NCBI RefSeq assembly: GCF_000521215.1
Contig: NZ_KI928931.1
Span: 68,023-132,022, forward strand
Source: Labrenzia sp. DG1229
GTDB lineage: Bacteria; Pseudomonadota; Alphaproteobacteria; Rhizobiales; Stappiaceae
Length of the DNA stretch: 64,000 bases
Direction: 5' to 3'
The position numbers and the translations under genes were made by a program. Positions 8,711-17,520 of this stretch are shown here, piece after piece (the first letter of the stretch is position 1; each line of letters starts with the position of its first letter). The notes beneath the pieces are model-generated. The model did no database searches. It had not been told where the DNA came from and worked only from the letters and a program-made list of their open reading frames with translations.

Positions 8711-10279
8711 ATGACCGTGCGCATACAACAGACCTCGAACGACTACGGGATCGTGGTGGAGCCACTGTCGGGCGAAGTGATCGCCTGGCGGGGCGACCAG
8801 ATGATTGCACGCTCAACAAGAGCGCGTGTCATGTACGAGACCCGGCTTTCCCCTGTAGTCTATTTTCCGGGAGAGGACATTCTGGCCGAGCTGGAACCAG
8901 CTCCGGCACATAAAACCTTCTGCCCGTTCAAGGGTACGGCTTCCTATAGCCATGTTCGCATTGGTGAAGACCTATCGGAAAACGGCGCCTGGCATTACCC
9001 CAAGGCCTTGCCGGAAGGGCAGGCCGTCGATGGGTGCTTTGCCTTCATGCCGGGGGTCGCGACCCGGATCGAGCACCAGGGTGCCGCGATCGATGATCTT
9101 CCGGCCGGTAATATTTCCGGACCGGTCGTCGACTGGCTGCTTCGGGAAGCCTGGTTGGCAAAATCTCCCGAAGAGCTTTTGGCCGCCCTGGGCAGCAAGC
9201 TGGTTGAAGATGGCATTGCGGTCAGCCGGATGAGCATACTCATCTGGTCCCTTCACCCGATGATTGCCGGGCAGAACTGCCTCTGGCTCCGGGACGAGGA
9301 CGAGGTGACCAGCCGTTACCCCTCTTATGAAATCCTGGAAAGCCCGATCTTCAAGGAGAGCCCATTCCAGCATGTCGCCGACGGTCTGGGAGGGGTTAGG
9401 CAGAAACTCGACACCAATCCGGATGAGTTCAATTTCCCGATCATGGAAGATCTGAAGGAGCAGGGCGTAACCGACTATGTCGCGATGCCACTGCCTTTTT
9501 CTGACGGGCGCATTAACGTGTTGACGCTTGCTTCCGATCACCCCAACGGGTTTACCACGGCCAATCTCGGCCTGATTTTCGAATGCTCCGCCCTGATCAG
9601 CCGACTGTTTGAGGTATTCGCACTGACCTCCAACGCAACGACGCTGCTGGAGACCTATCTTGGCAAGCGCACCGGCGCACGTGTTCTGGGCGGCGAAATC
9701 CGCCGCGGTGACGGGGATGTCATCGATGCGGCGATCCTGTTTTGCGATCTGCGCCATTCAACGCGGCTGGAAACCGAACTCGGGCGTGACAGGTATGTCG
9801 CCGTGCTCAACCGCTTCTTTGAAACTTCGACAGATATCGTCAATGCTCACGATGGTGAAGTCCTGAAATTTATCGGTGATGCGGTGCTCGCCATCTTTCC
9901 TGCCAGTTCCGGGCACGCGAAGGCCTGCAGTCAGGCGGTTGCGAGCGCGGAGGAAATTGTCGCTGCGCTGGCGGAGCCTGACCCGGAGATGGAGGACACT
10001 TCGCTCTCCTGCGCCATCGGCGTTGCTTACGGCGACGTGACTTACGGCAATGTCGGCTCTAAGGAGAGGCTGGATTTTACGGTGATCGGCAGTGCCGCCA
10101 ACGTTGCCGCCCGTCTGGGCGACCACGGCAAGATCAACGGCAAATCAATTGTCGTTTCCGAAGAAGTGGCAAGGGTTACCGATTTTCCCGCAGAGAGTCT
10201 CGGCAGTTTAAGTCTGCGCAATGTATCGGAGCCAGTCGAAGCGTTCGCAATCACTCCGGATACGACCGAGCGTCAATAA
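8711..10279 (+). CDS. DUF427-containing class III adenylate/guanylate cyclase
   Basis: 522 residues in three parts. Residues about 8-115 match DUF427 (PF04248-type, with ...VYFPGEDI... and ...CPFKGTASY...). Residues about 130-310 form a linker/sensor region like that preceding the cyclase in many rhizobial proteins. Residues about 335-500 form a class III cyclase domain with metal-binding Asp346 (FCDLRHS) and Asp390 (KFIGDAV), Lys386, and Asn464/Arg468 in SAANVAARLG. It should make cAMP or cGMP; substrate choice cannot be fixed from sequence alone. No membrane segments are seen. The DUF427 fusion suggests a ligand- or metabolite-sensing input, which is an inference. Confidence 0.85.
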   Translation: MTVRIQQTSNDYGIVVEPLSGEVIAWRGDQMIARSTRARVMYETRLSPVVYFPGEDILAELEPAPAHKTFCPFKGTASYSHVRIGEDLSENGAWHYPKALPEGQAVDGCFAFMPGVATRIEHQGAAIDDLPAGNISGPVVDWLLREAWLAKSPEELLAALGSKLVEDGIAVSRMSILIWSLHPMIAGQNCLWLRDEDEVTSRYPSYEILESPIFKESPFQHVADGLGGVRQKLDTNPDEFNFPIMEDLKEQGVTDYVAMPLPFSDGRINVLTLASDHPNGFTTANLGLIFECSALISRLFEVFALTSNATTLLETYLGKRTGARVLGGEIRRGDGDVIDAAILFCDLRHSTRLETELGRDRYVAVLNRFFETSTDIVNAHDGEVLKFIGDAVLAIFPASSGHAKACSQAVASAEEIVAALAEPDPEMEDTSLSCAIGVAYGDVTYGNVGSKERLDFTVIGSAANVAARLGDHGKINGKSIVVSEEVARVTDFPAESLGSLSLRNVSEPVEAFAITPDTTERQ

Positions 10280-10299
10280 GCGCTGGCAAAACAGGCAGC

Positions 10300-10581
10300 C
10301 TAGCGAACTGTTTTTTCTCCCAGGAAACCACCCATGGGCTGATTTCGAACCAGAATCACCAGGCCGGACTTGCTCGGCTCAGCCCCGGTTTCGGCCACGC
10401 CGCCATAGTTGGCGCAAAGCTCTTCGGCACTCTTTCTCTGGGCTGGTGTAAACATGGTGATCGCCTGACAATCGACGCGACGCAATTCGCTGTCGGTTCC
10501 GGGGCCGCCGGATACGACGATTCCAAAACCGGCCAGAGCCAGAGCGAAAGCAGAGGTGGTTGCAATAGCAAACTTGTTCAT
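10300..10581 (-). CDS. Small secreted protein of unknown function
   Basis: Starting at ATG 10581, 93 residues: MNKFAIATTSAFALALAGFG is a typical Sec signal peptide, leaving a mature part of about 65 residues with two cysteines (VDCQAIT, EELCANYGG) that could form a disulfide. An upstream in-frame start at 10614 would add a non-signal-like extension and is rejected. It is convergent with the cyclase gene (21-bp gap). No family is recognised. Confidence 0.65.
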   Translation of the reverse strand: MNKFAIATTSAFALALAGFGIVVSGGPGTDSELRRVDCQAITMFTPAQRKSAEELCANYGGVAETGAEPSKSGLVILVRNQPMGGFLGEKTVR

Positions 10582-11068
10582 TGTCCCCGGTCCCATTTCC
10601 CGGCCCGTCTTCATGTCGGGCCCTGCGATATGGTCGGAGAATGGCGGAACGCACCTGTACTGACTCTGAAATCCGCATTCACCTGTTATTCATGTTAGGC
10701 GATTCGCGGTGAATTGCCGAGCCTGTGCCCTATTTTAGCCAGATTTGATTCGGCTTAACGTTGGATAACCGATAATTCTGGCCGATTTTGACATCGCGAG
10801 TATCTCGTTCGCTCGTGATCATGCGGAAATAGAGAGTGTCAAAGTCCGGGTGCCCAGGACCACGAGGCGGGGCGGGAACAAGGCATTTGATCTTTGGTTC
10901 CGATCGAACCAGGCACAGCATTCAAATATCCCGCGCCTTTTTTCGACTGCTGTGCCGGCCACGCGTATCCCGGGCCTGGGGGCAGGACATTGAAATCTGG
11001 TCCTTTGGAACTCCTGTTTGGGATTACTGCATGCCTGCCGTTGTGAAGATGCTCATCTGAAAACCGAA
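10582..11068. other. Intergenic stretch, nothing supported
   Basis: About 490 bp between the small secreted protein and the grxD terminator. Short open frames exist on both strands but have no family resemblance or good ribosome binding site. No RNA gene is recognised. Confidence 0.4.
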
Positions 11069-11091
11069 AAGGGGCGGAAAAACCGCCCCTT
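11069..11091 (-). terminator. Rho-independent terminator of the purL-bolA-grxD operon
   Basis: AAGGGGCGG (11069-11077), loop of five A, CCGCCCCTT (11083-11091): a 9-bp perfect stem. Read on the minus strand it is followed by TTTTCGGTTTTC and lies 33 bp after the grxD stop. Confidence 0.8.
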
Positions 11092-11123
11092 GACGTCAAA
11101 AGTTCAGAAATTGAGTCCGCGCG

Positions 11124-11459
11124 TCAGGCGGATTGCTGAGCGGTCTCGATGCCCTTGTCGGTGAGCAGGCCCTGCAATTCCTTGTTCTGGAACATTTCGC
11201 GGATGATGTCACAGCCGCCGACAAACTCGCCCTTCACGTAAAGCTGGGGAATGGTCGGCCAGTTGGTGAATTCCTTGATGCCATTTCGCAACTCGTCGTC
11301 TTCCAGGACGTTGATACCCTTATAGGCCGCGCCGACATAATCGAGTATCTGGATTACCTGTCCGGAGAACCCGCATTGCGGAAAATTCGGTGTGCCCTTC
11401 ATGAACAGCACCACGTCGTTGGTGTCGACTTCGTTCTTGATCCAGTCCTGGATGCTCAT
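11124..11459 (-). CDS. grxD: Monothiol glutaredoxin Grx4/GrxD family
   Basis: 111 residues with the monothiol CGFS motif at 29-32 (FPQCGFSGQ) and the TVP-like cis-proline region (WPTIPQLYV) followed by the glutathione-contact GGCDI. Members bind a glutathione-ligated [2Fe-2S] cluster, often in complex with BolA, and act in iron-sulfur delivery and iron sensing. A bolA gene lies 230 bp upstream in the same direction, a classic pairing. Its ATG overlaps the stop of a 45-codon membrane-protein frame (ATGA). It is the last gene of the operon, before the terminator at 11069. Confidence 0.95.
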   Translation of the reverse strand: MSIQDWIKNEVDTNDVVLFMKGTPNFPQCGFSGQVIQILDYVGAAYKGINVLEDDELRNGIKEFTNWPTIPQLYVKGEFVGGCDIIREMFQNKELQGLLTDKGIETAQQSA

Positions 11460-11593
11460 GGATTTCTATCCTTGTGTTTCGCGGGCGCGAGTGAGTTGCG
11501 GCCGGTGCGATAAATCAGGTTTGCCACAGCCCTCCAGATGCGCAGTTCCATGACCAGCATGATCACCAAAACCGTGAAGAGAAGCCAAACCAT
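11456..11593 (-). CDS. 45-residue single-pass membrane microprotein coupled to grxD
   Basis: Reading the minus strand from ATG 11593 gives MVWLLFTVLVIMLVMELRIW then a basic, polar tail (RAVANLIYRTGR...KHKDRNP), ending in a TGA that overlaps the grxD ATG. AGGA sits seven bases before the ATG. The hydrophobic stretch (residues 2-17) fits one membrane helix with a positively charged cytoplasmic side. The frame exactly bridges bolA and grxD, so translational coupling is likely. I know no named family. Expression is inferred from the start site and overlap, not proved. Confidence 0.6.
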   Translation of the reverse strand: MVWLLFTVLVIMLVMELRIWRAVANLIYRTGRNSLAPAKHKDRNP

Positions 11594-11688
11594 CCAATTT
11601 CCTGTTTCTTTGACCGCATATGTGTTTCAAAACGGCAGAAGTTCAAGAGGCCGTGCGATATGCGCGGCAATGTGACAATCGTGTCAGA

Positions 11689-11922
11689 TCAGTCAGGAGC
11701 CTTTGTCTGCAGGGCAAGCGCATGCAGGGCGCCACCCATGTTGCCCTTCAAGGCTTCATAAACCATCTGATGCTGCTGCACGCGGCTTTTGCCACGGAAG
11801 GACTCCGAGACGACATTTGCCGCATAGTGATCGCCGTCGCCAGCCAAATCGCGGATCTCCACCTGAGCGTCGGGCAGCGCCTCCTTGATCAGGGTCTCGA
11901 TCTCGTTTGCGTTCATTGGCAT
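11689..11922 (-). CDS. bolA: BolA-family protein
   Basis: 77 residues with the BolA/YrbA fold signature: N-terminal helix EIETLIKEALPDAQVEI, DLAGDGDHYAANVVS (with the His that ligates clusters in BolA-Grx complexes) and the helix-turn FRGKSRVQQHQMVYEAL. Partners with monothiol glutaredoxins such as the downstream GrxD in Fe-S/iron regulation. Placed 42 bp after purL in the same direction, an arrangement common in alphaproteobacteria. Start ATG 11922 (a second Met two codons later is possible). Confidence 0.93.
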   Translation of the reverse strand: MPMNANEIETLIKEALPDAQVEIRDLAGDGDHYAANVVSESFRGKSRVQQHQMVYEALKGNMGGALHALALQTKAPD

Positions 11923-11964
11923 TGTACGTCAGTCCTCATTTCAAGTTCCTCAAAGGCACGTGCC

Positions 11965-14163
11965 TCAGGCAACAGCCATATAACTCGGGAACCAATCTTC
12001 GTGTGCTTTGCGCAAGTTTGCAACGGATATGGTGAGAATGCCTTCAACATTCAAATCCTTGCCGCCCGTTTTTCCAATTTGTTGAATGTCGATTCCAGCG
12101 TCCAGAACGTCTTCCATCACGGCATCGACCTTGTCCGGAGAAACGGTCAGAACATAGCGGCCCTGATCTTCGCCGAAGAGAGCCGCATGGGCCGGGCTGT
12201 CGATTGCGACATTCGCGCCGATATCGCCGGCCATTGCCATTTCAGCCAAGGCAACACCCAGACCACCTGAGGATATGTCGTGGACACCGGTTAGCCGGGC
12301 CGCGCCGATCAACTGACGCACGATTGTTCCCCGGCGTTTTTCGGCAGCCAGATCAACCGGAGGCGGGGCACCTTCCTCGCGGCCGAGGATATCGACAAGA
12401 TACTGGGACGCACCCAGATGCGTACCAGGGCCGCCGATCAGCAGGATCGCATCACCTTCCTGTGCAAAGGCCGCACCCGCGCGCACCGTCACATCCGGAA
12501 GCAACCCGACGCCGCCGATCGCAGGGGTCGGCAGGATCGCTTCGCCGTGCGTCTCATTGTAAAGCGACACGTTGCCCGACACGATCGGGAAATCGAGCGC
12601 ACTGCAGGCTTCACCGATGCCTTTGATACAGCCAACGAACTGACCCATGATCTCAGGTTTTTCAGGGTTGCCGAAGTTGAGGTTGTCGGTTGCCGCAAGC
12701 GGTTCCGATCCCACGGCTGTCAGGTTGCGCCATACCTCGGCAACTGCCTGTTTGCCGCCCTCGAACGGATCTGCCTCGCAGTAACGCGGTGTCACGTCAA
12801 CGGAAAAGGCGAGGCCCTTGCGTGTGCCGTCAACGCGAATGACACCGGCGTCGCCGCCTGGAGTAGCTGCCGAGTTACCCTGGATCAGCGTGTCATATTG
12901 TTCATAAACCCAACGGCGGGACGCGCCATTTGCGCTGCTGACAAGCGTTTTCAGCGCACAGGCGTAGTCGGCGGGCTCTTCAACGTCGCTCGCAGCAAGG
13001 ACGGGCAATTTCCTGGGTTCTGTCCAGGGCCGGTCGTATTCCGGCGCCTCGTCTCCGAGTTTCTTGATCGGCAGGTCGGCGACGACATCGCCCTGATGTT
13101 TGACGACGAACTGAAGCGTGTCCGTGGTCACACCGACAATGGCGAAGTCGAGGCCCCATTTCCTGAAGATTGCTTCCGCCTCGTTTTCCATGGCCGGGCG
13201 CAGCACCATCAGCATGCGTTCCTGGCTTTCCGACAGCATCATCTCATAGGCGCTCATGCGCTCCTCGCGGACCGGCACCTTGTCGAGGTCGAGCTCAATG
13301 CCGAGGCCGCCCTTTGCACCCATTTCGACAGCCGAGCAGGTGAGGCCGGCAGCACCCATGTCCTGAATCGCGATTACAGCACCTGTCTCCATGAGTTCCA
13401 GGCAGGCTTCAAGAAGACATTTTTCAGTGAAAGGATCGCCAACCTGAACCGTGGGGCGCTTTTCCTCGATCGTGTCGTCGAATTCGGCGGAGGCCATGGT
13501 CGCGCCGCCGACGCCGTCACGACCGGTCTTTGCGCCGAGGTAAACCACCGGCAGGCCGATGCCCTTTGCCTCCGACAGGAAGATGGCGTCCGATTTGGCA
13601 AGGCCGGCAGCAAATGCATTCACCAGGCAGTTGCCGTTGTAGCGGGCATGAAACTCGACTTCGCCACCGACAGTCGGGACACCAAAGGAGTTGCCATAAC
13701 CTCCGACGCCGGAAACGACGCCGGAAACGAGATGCCGTGTGCGAGGATGATCCGGATCACCGAATCGCAAAGCGTTCATTGCCGCAACCGGTCTGGCGCC
13801 CATTGTGAAGACATCGCGAAGGATGCCGCCGACACCGGTCGCTGCGCCCTGGTAGGGCTCGATATAGGACGGGTGGTTGTGGCTTTCCATCTTGAAGACT
13901 ACCGCCTGGCCGTCTCCGATGTCGACGACGCCAGCATTCTCGCCCGGTCCCTGCAGCACGCGCGGTCCCTCAGTAGGCAAGGTTTTCAGCCATTTCTTGG
14001 AAGACTTATACGAGCAATGCTCGTTCCACATGGCGGAGAATATACCGAGTTCGGTAAAGGTCGGCTCCCGGCCGATCAATTCCAGAATGCGCTCGTATTC
14101 ATCCGGTTTCAGGCCATGGGAAGCAATCAGGTCGGGCGTGATCTTGATGTCGTTCGGGATCAT
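11965..14163 (-). CDS. purL: Phosphoribosylformylglycinamidine synthase, large subunit PurL
   Basis: 732 residues, the length of the small-type PurL that needs separate PurS and PurQ, both present at 19.4 and 19.3 kb. It converts FGAR to FGAM with ATP and ammonia delivered by PurQ (step four of purine synthesis). Family motifs are plain: the N-terminal segment [20 protein letters not shown], the MESHNHPS and [12 protein letters not shown]-site elements, and the GGxxR-type repeats with [11 protein letters not shown] in the C-terminal half. First gene of purL-bolA-microprotein-grxD. Confidence 0.97.
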   Translation of the reverse strand: MIPNDIKITPDLIASHGLKPDEYERILELIGREPTFTELGIFSAMWNEHCSYKSSKKWLKTLPTEGPRVLQGPGENAGVVDIGDGQAVVFKMESHNHPSYIEPYQGAATGVGGILRDVFTMGARPVAAMNALRFGDPDHPRTRHLVSGVVSGVGGYGNSFGVPTVGGEVEFHARYNGNCLVNAFAAGLAKSDAIFLSEAKGIGLPVVYLGAKTGRDGVGGATMASAEFDDTIEEKRPTVQVGDPFTEKCLLEACLELMETGAVIAIQDMGAAGLTCSAVEMGAKGGLGIELDLDKVPVREERMSAYEMMLSESQERMLMVLRPAMENEAEAIFRKWGLDFAIVGVTTDTLQFVVKHQGDVVADLPIKKLGDEAPEYDRPWTEPRKLPVLAASDVEEPADYACALKTLVSSANGASRRWVYEQYDTLIQGNSAATPGGDAGVIRVDGTRKGLAFSVDVTPRYCEADPFEGGKQAVAEVWRNLTAVGSEPLAATDNLNFGNPEKPEIMGQFVGCIKGIGEACSALDFPIVSGNVSLYNETHGEAILPTPAIGGVGLLPDVTVRAGAAFAQEGDAILLIGGPGTHLGASQYLVDILGREEGAPPPVDLAAEKRRGTIVRQLIGAARLTGVHDISSGGLGVALAEMAMAGDIGANVAIDSPAHAALFGEDQGRYVLTVSPDKVDAVMEDVLDAGIDIQQIGKTGGKDLNVEGILTISVANLRKAHEDWFPSYMAVA

Positions 14164-14354
14164 GACGTTCCAGTGTTTTGGGCTGCTGTCTCAGGGCCGA
14201 GCAGCCGCGGTCGGGCAATGTTGCCGCCGTTTAGCAGATTGCGTGCCGAATTGGGAGAGGAACGGGGAAAGTTTGTCTCAAAGAAAACTCGAGCAGGCCG
14301 CTTAGATCTTCCGGGCAGCCAGCCAACGGTGAAATCCGCTTTCGTCGAGGCGTG

Positions 14355-14645
14355 TCAGGGTTGATTGGAAACCCGCGACTGGATTTTCAAGGTAATCTGC
14401 TGCCATTCGCGGACACGGCTTTCAAGTCGCCGGATTTCCTTGTCCTTGAAGGTGCTTTGCTGCCTGAGTTCCTGAACGGTGTGTTCAAGCTTCATGATGC
14501 GCAACAATAGCCGTTCCGCCGTCAATTCTTTTGATGCTGAAATTTGATCATTCGGTTGCATGGGAGAATTTCGTTTCTCTAAATTCTTGCCTTGAGAGTT
14601 GAGTATTTTCTTAAATAAAACAATGACTTCATCACGAGGTTCCAT
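14355..14645 (-). CDS. Small predicted coiled-coil protein, unknown
   Basis: From ATG 14645, 96 residues, hydrophilic, with a heptad-like region from about residue 45 to 85 (LLLRIMKLEHTVQELR, then KDKEIRRLESRVREW) that predicts a coiled coil. A GTG nine bases upstream and an internal Met (about 14561) are alternative starts; none has a strong Shine-Dalgarno sequence. Upstream DNA is AT-rich. No homologue is recognised. Whether it is a gene is uncertain, but it overlaps nothing else and its composition is protein-like. Confidence 0.45.
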   Translation of the reverse strand: MEPRDEVIVLFKKILNSQGKNLEKRNSPMQPNDQISASKELTAERLLLRIMKLEHTVQELRQQSTFKDKEIRRLESRVREWQQITLKIQSRVSNQP

Positions 14646-14939
14646 TGTATTCACATGGCGCTGTTTTGATAAGTTTGTCGAAATAAGTTTTTCAAAATGA
14701 ACTTAGCGTAGAGTAATTGGTTGTATCGGGGTTGTAAAGGTAATCATTGTCAAAATAACTAAAAGTTTAACTATGCTTAACAGCAAGGGCACACAGCGGC
14801 AGCCAGTAGACTGCGGGATTAGTCCAATGACCGGATATTGCGGGTTTGACGGCGAGGCAGTTTGACTGAAAATCAGACGCGTCCGTGGCACAAGAACAGT
14901 GAAGAGCTGATTGCGACCAGGACTTGGTGAGGGGCCTGT

Positions 14940-16451
14940 CTATTCAAAGCTGTCGTAACCGGCACCGCTGTCTTCCAGAAGATTTCTCAATATTTCAAGG
15001 CCCTTGGCCGTTTCTTCCCGTGTCAGTGGATTTGTAATGCCGACGCGCACGCGATGATAGACCCTGCCGGAGCGTCCCGACTTGAATTCGTCCTCGTCGT
15101 CAACAAGCGTGTTGAAGGCTGCGGCCGCGGCCTTGAAGGTGCCCGAAAGCCAGGGCTCGGGAACCTTGAGCCAGAAAAACGGGGCATCGGCCGCCGAAGC
15201 ATGCTCGAATGGGTCGAGTAGTTGCTGGACCAGACCGTGACGGGCGGCGATTTCCTCCAGCACCCCCTTGCGCAAGGTGTCGGCGGCTCCGCTGAGGACA
15301 AGGCGCGCCGACAGTTCCGAAAGCAGAAACGATATTCCACCTGTCAGCATCTTGTGCGCCGTGTAGATCCGCTGGGCGTGAGAAACGGGACTGGAGACCC
15401 AGCCGCCGCGTACCCCTGCCGTGACGGCCTTGGACAGGGACCCGACATGAAAAGTGCGCTCCGGAGCGAGTTCTGCAAACGGGGCCAGGCCGGTATTGCG
15501 CAATGATCCGTAGACTTCGTCCTCGATGATCCAGAGATTGTGCCGGCGGGCGACTTCCACCAGTTCGATGCGTCTTTCAACGCCCATCAGCCTGGTTGTC
15601 GGATTGTGCATCGTCGGCATGACGAACAGTATCTTCGGATGACGCTGTGCGCAGACACGTGCGAGATCGTCCGGAAGAGGACCCTCGTCATCACTTGTTA
15701 TCTGCACGGGTCTGCGTCCGGTAAGTGCCGAACCGCGCGCAATCGAGCTGTAGGTGAGGTCTTCGAACGCGACCTGGTCTCCAGGTGCTGTTGTGGCCGT
15801 TATTATCGCCATGATCGCTGCCTGGGCGCCCGTTGTCGGGACGATAGAGCCTTCCGGTGGCTGCCAGTCGCCCCGGGACAACCAGACACGCCCAGCCTCC
15901 CGCCAGCGTTCAGGTACGGACCGCGTGTAACTGGCAATATCATAAGGAGCATCGCGGGTGATCTCGGCAGTCAGCTCACGGATCGCCCGTGCCTGACCGA
16001 CCTCCGGTGCGGATGTGCTGTCAAAACGGATGGCTTCGGGGGACGGAACCGAAACACGTGTGCCTGCGAACGCGATGTCCTTGGGAGTTTTCATCGCGCC
16101 CTGAACCCAGGAAACCTCGGCAGGAACGGAAGATCCGGTTCCGTTGCCAGAGTTTGATAGCGAGTTGATCGGTGACTTGGTCCCTTCTGCGAGCGCTTCA
16201 CCTTCATGGGTGCCGAGGACGTATGTTCCCCGGCCGACTTCTCCGCTGACCAGTCCACGTTGACGGACGACCGCATAGGCGCGACCGACTGTGCCGACGG
16301 TTACACCAAGATCATACGCCAGGTTTCGCTGGGGCGGCAGCTTTGCACCTGCAGCAAGTTTACCTGTCGCGATTTCCTCGGCGATGCAGTCGGCAAGACG
16401 AATGTAGAGCGGACCGTGGCCTTCGGGGATGCTTGGCAGCCAATTTGTCAT
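14940..16451 (-). CDS. MocR-family regulator (GntR helix-turn-helix fused to aminotransferase-like domain)
   Basis: 503 residues. Residues about 10-78 form a GntR winged helix (LPPQRNLAYDLGVTVGTVGRAY), followed by a linker and a fold-type I aminotransferase domain (about 150-490) with the PLP-binding Lys in VGSLSKAVTAG and the FVMPTMHNPTT and IIEDEVYGSLR motifs. MocR proteins sense PLP or amino compounds and bind DNA direct repeats. It is divergent from the DUF1127 gene, across a spacer with three repeats (16468-16538). Its target may be that gene or itself. The effector is not readable. Confidence 0.88.
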   Translation of the reverse strand: MTNWLPSIPEGHGPLYIRLADCIAEEIATGKLAAGAKLPPQRNLAYDLGVTVGTVGRAYAVVRQRGLVSGEVGRGTYVLGTHEGEALAEGTKSPINSLSNSGNGTGSSVPAEVSWVQGAMKTPKDIAFAGTRVSVPSPEAIRFDSTSAPEVGQARAIRELTAEITRDAPYDIASYTRSVPERWREAGRVWLSRGDWQPPEGSIVPTTGAQAAIMAIITATTAPGDQVAFEDLTYSSIARGSALTGRRPVQITSDDEGPLPDDLARVCAQRHPKILFVMPTMHNPTTRLMGVERRIELVEVARRHNLWIIEDEVYGSLRNTGLAPFAELAPERTFHVGSLSKAVTAGVRGGWVSSPVSHAQRIYTAHKMLTGGISFLLSELSARLVLSGAADTLRKGVLEEIAARHGLVQQLLDPFEHASAADAPFFWLKVPEPWLSGTFKAAAAAFNTLVDDEDEFKSGRSGRVYHRVRVGITNPLTREETAKGLEILRNLLEDSGAGYDSFE

Positions 16452-16467
16452 GGTGACAATTTAGTAT

Positions 16468-16538
16468 ATTGCACCCGCAGAAGAGTCAATTCATATAATT
16501 GAACCGTAACAATTTCTCAATCAAAGCAAATTGTACCC
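16468..16538. promoter_or_regulatory. Three direct repeats ATTG(C/A/T)ACC between MocR and DUF1127 genes
   Basis: ATTGCACCC at 16468, ATTGAACCG at 16498 and ATTGTACCC at 16530 are spaced 30 and 32 bp, about three helical turns, on the same strand. Near-inverted partners GGTGACAAT occur at 16452 and in the start of the DUF1127 gene (about 16565). MocR-type regulators are known to bind direct repeats, so this is a plausible operator. Confidence 0.5.
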
Positions 16539-16555
16539 GAGAATCAGGTGTCGAA

Positions 16556-16777
16556 ATGAATTCAATGGTGACAATACGAGTCAGTGAGTTTCCCGAACAG
16601 TGGCGCCGGCGCCGATTTGGCTGGATTGTCTGGAACAAGCTGGTGTCCTGGGCGCAATTGTACCGGACGCGCCGGCAACTCCTGGAATTGACGGACAGGG
16701 AACTGGATGATCTCAATCTGACGCTGGAGGCAGCGCGCCGGGAAGCCTGTCGGCCGTTCTGGGACAGTAGCCGCTAA
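16556..16777 (+). CDS. DUF1127 small protein
   Basis: 73 residues from ATG 16556. The C-terminal half has the DUF1127 pattern: an arginine-rich, Trp-containing helix (WNKLVSWAQLYRTRRQLLEL) followed by TDRELDDLNL. Such short basic proteins in alphaproteobacteria are linked to RNA binding, phosphate and carbon homeostasis or stress. Upstream in-frame GTG/ATG codons (16499) would place the start inside the operator and are less likely. It is divergent from the MocR regulator. Confidence 0.75.
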   Translation: MNSMVTIRVSEFPEQWRRRRFGWIVWNKLVSWAQLYRTRRQLLELTDRELDDLNLTLEAARREACRPFWDSSR

Positions 16778-16851
16778 CCTGTGTCGGTGCAGCGCCTTGG
16801 CCGGAAGCGTTCTGATTTCGGAAAAAACTGGTTCAAACCGGTATTTTCATT

Positions 16852-16883
16852 TCCCGGACCGGGAGTGGGATCCCGGTCCGGGA
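16852..16883. repeat. Perfect 13-bp inverted repeat (CCCGGACCGGG type)
   Basis: TCCCGGACCGGGA (16852-16864), a six-base loop, and TCCCGGTCCGGGA (16871-16883). It lies 8 bp beyond the peroxiredoxin stop on the minus strand, but neither side shows a T-run, so it looks more like a member of the dispersed CCCGG palindromes (also 1761 and 26870) than a simple terminator. Confidence 0.55.
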
Positions 16884-16891
16884 TACGACAC

Positions 16892-17428
16892 TCAGACCGC
16901 GCCGGTATATTCGCCGCGGGCCGGGTAATCGTTCTTTTGGACGAAGTCGAGCGCACCGATCATTTCCTGGAAATGCGGGCGGACGAAAGGCATCGTCTGT
17001 ACGGAAGCGAAGTAGAGAGTGCCGTCACCCCTCACCAGGAAAACGCCCGGTTCTGAGAAGAGGGCAGGTTCCTCGATGCCGATGGACGTGGTGCCACGGC
17101 TCGTCGAAATGTAAAGACCCCATTCCTTGGCGACCGAAAGGGACAGGCCATATCCGAAGCGCAGCGCCTCGTGTCCGACCTTATCGGCCATCTGCTGGGC
17201 GCGATCCTTGTCGTCGGAAGATATTGCAACCGTCTTGACGCCCTTGGCGGCAAAATCCGGTGTCAACCGGCCAAGTTCTTTCAGGTATGTGGCACAGATC
17301 GGGCAATGGAGACCGCGATAAAAGACGACGAGCGTGGCAAACTCCGCACCGTCCTTTGCGAGATCAAATGTGCCTGAAGTAAGGGTTTCAACGGTCAGGC
17401 CGGGAACCTGCTGGCGTGGGACTAGCAT
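16892..17428 (-). CDS. Peroxiredoxin-like (AhpC/TSA) thiol-disulfide protein
   Basis: A thioredoxin-fold protein of about 178 residues. YRGLHCPICATYLKEL holds a CxxC in the place of the peroxidatic Cys, followed by a beta-alpha pattern (VKTVAISSDD), as in the AhpC/TSA 'peroxiredoxin-like' family. It probably reduces peroxides or disulfides in the cytoplasm; no signal peptide is seen. ATG 17428 has AGGAAA six bases upstream; ATG 17440 is an alternative. It is divergent from the AraC-type regulator at 17521, a common arrangement for redox or detoxification genes and their activator. Confidence 0.8.
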   Translation of the reverse strand: MLVPRQQVPGLTVETLTSGTFDLAKDGAEFATLVVFYRGLHCPICATYLKELGRLTPDFAAKGVKTVAISSDDKDRAQQMADKVGHEALRFGYGLSLSVAKEWGLYISTSRGTTSIGIEEPALFSEPGVFLVRGDGTLYFASVQTMPFVRPHFQEMIGALDFVQKNDYPARGEYTGAV

Positions 17429-17451
17429 CTTTTTCCTCATACTGATTGGAG

Positions 17452-17472
17452 CAAGGCTTCACTTTTGCCTTG
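17452..17472. promoter_or_regulatory. Inverted repeat CAAGGC-N9-GCCTTG in divergent promoter
   Basis: A 6-bp inverted repeat centred between the peroxiredoxin-like gene and the AraC-type gene, within an 80-bp spacer. It could be the operator or a promoter element. Short enough to occur by chance. Confidence 0.25.
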
Positions 17473-17520
17473 TGATGGGCTTAAAATAGCGAACGAACAA
17501 AGAAGAAACATCCCGAAAAG

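Noticed and set aside
10836-11060. Plus-strand frame of 74 codons upstream of the grxD terminator
   Set aside because: No ribosome binding site, no family and irregular composition in an otherwise featureless spacer.
12418-14364. Long plus-strand open frame (648 codons) opposite purL
   Set aside because: It is an antisense shadow of purL caused by GC-rich codon bias; composition is not protein-like and no family is recognised.
14703-14891. Minus-strand 62-codon frame beside the MocR gene
   Set aside because: AT-rich spacer; the sequence shows no protein-like pattern and no good start.
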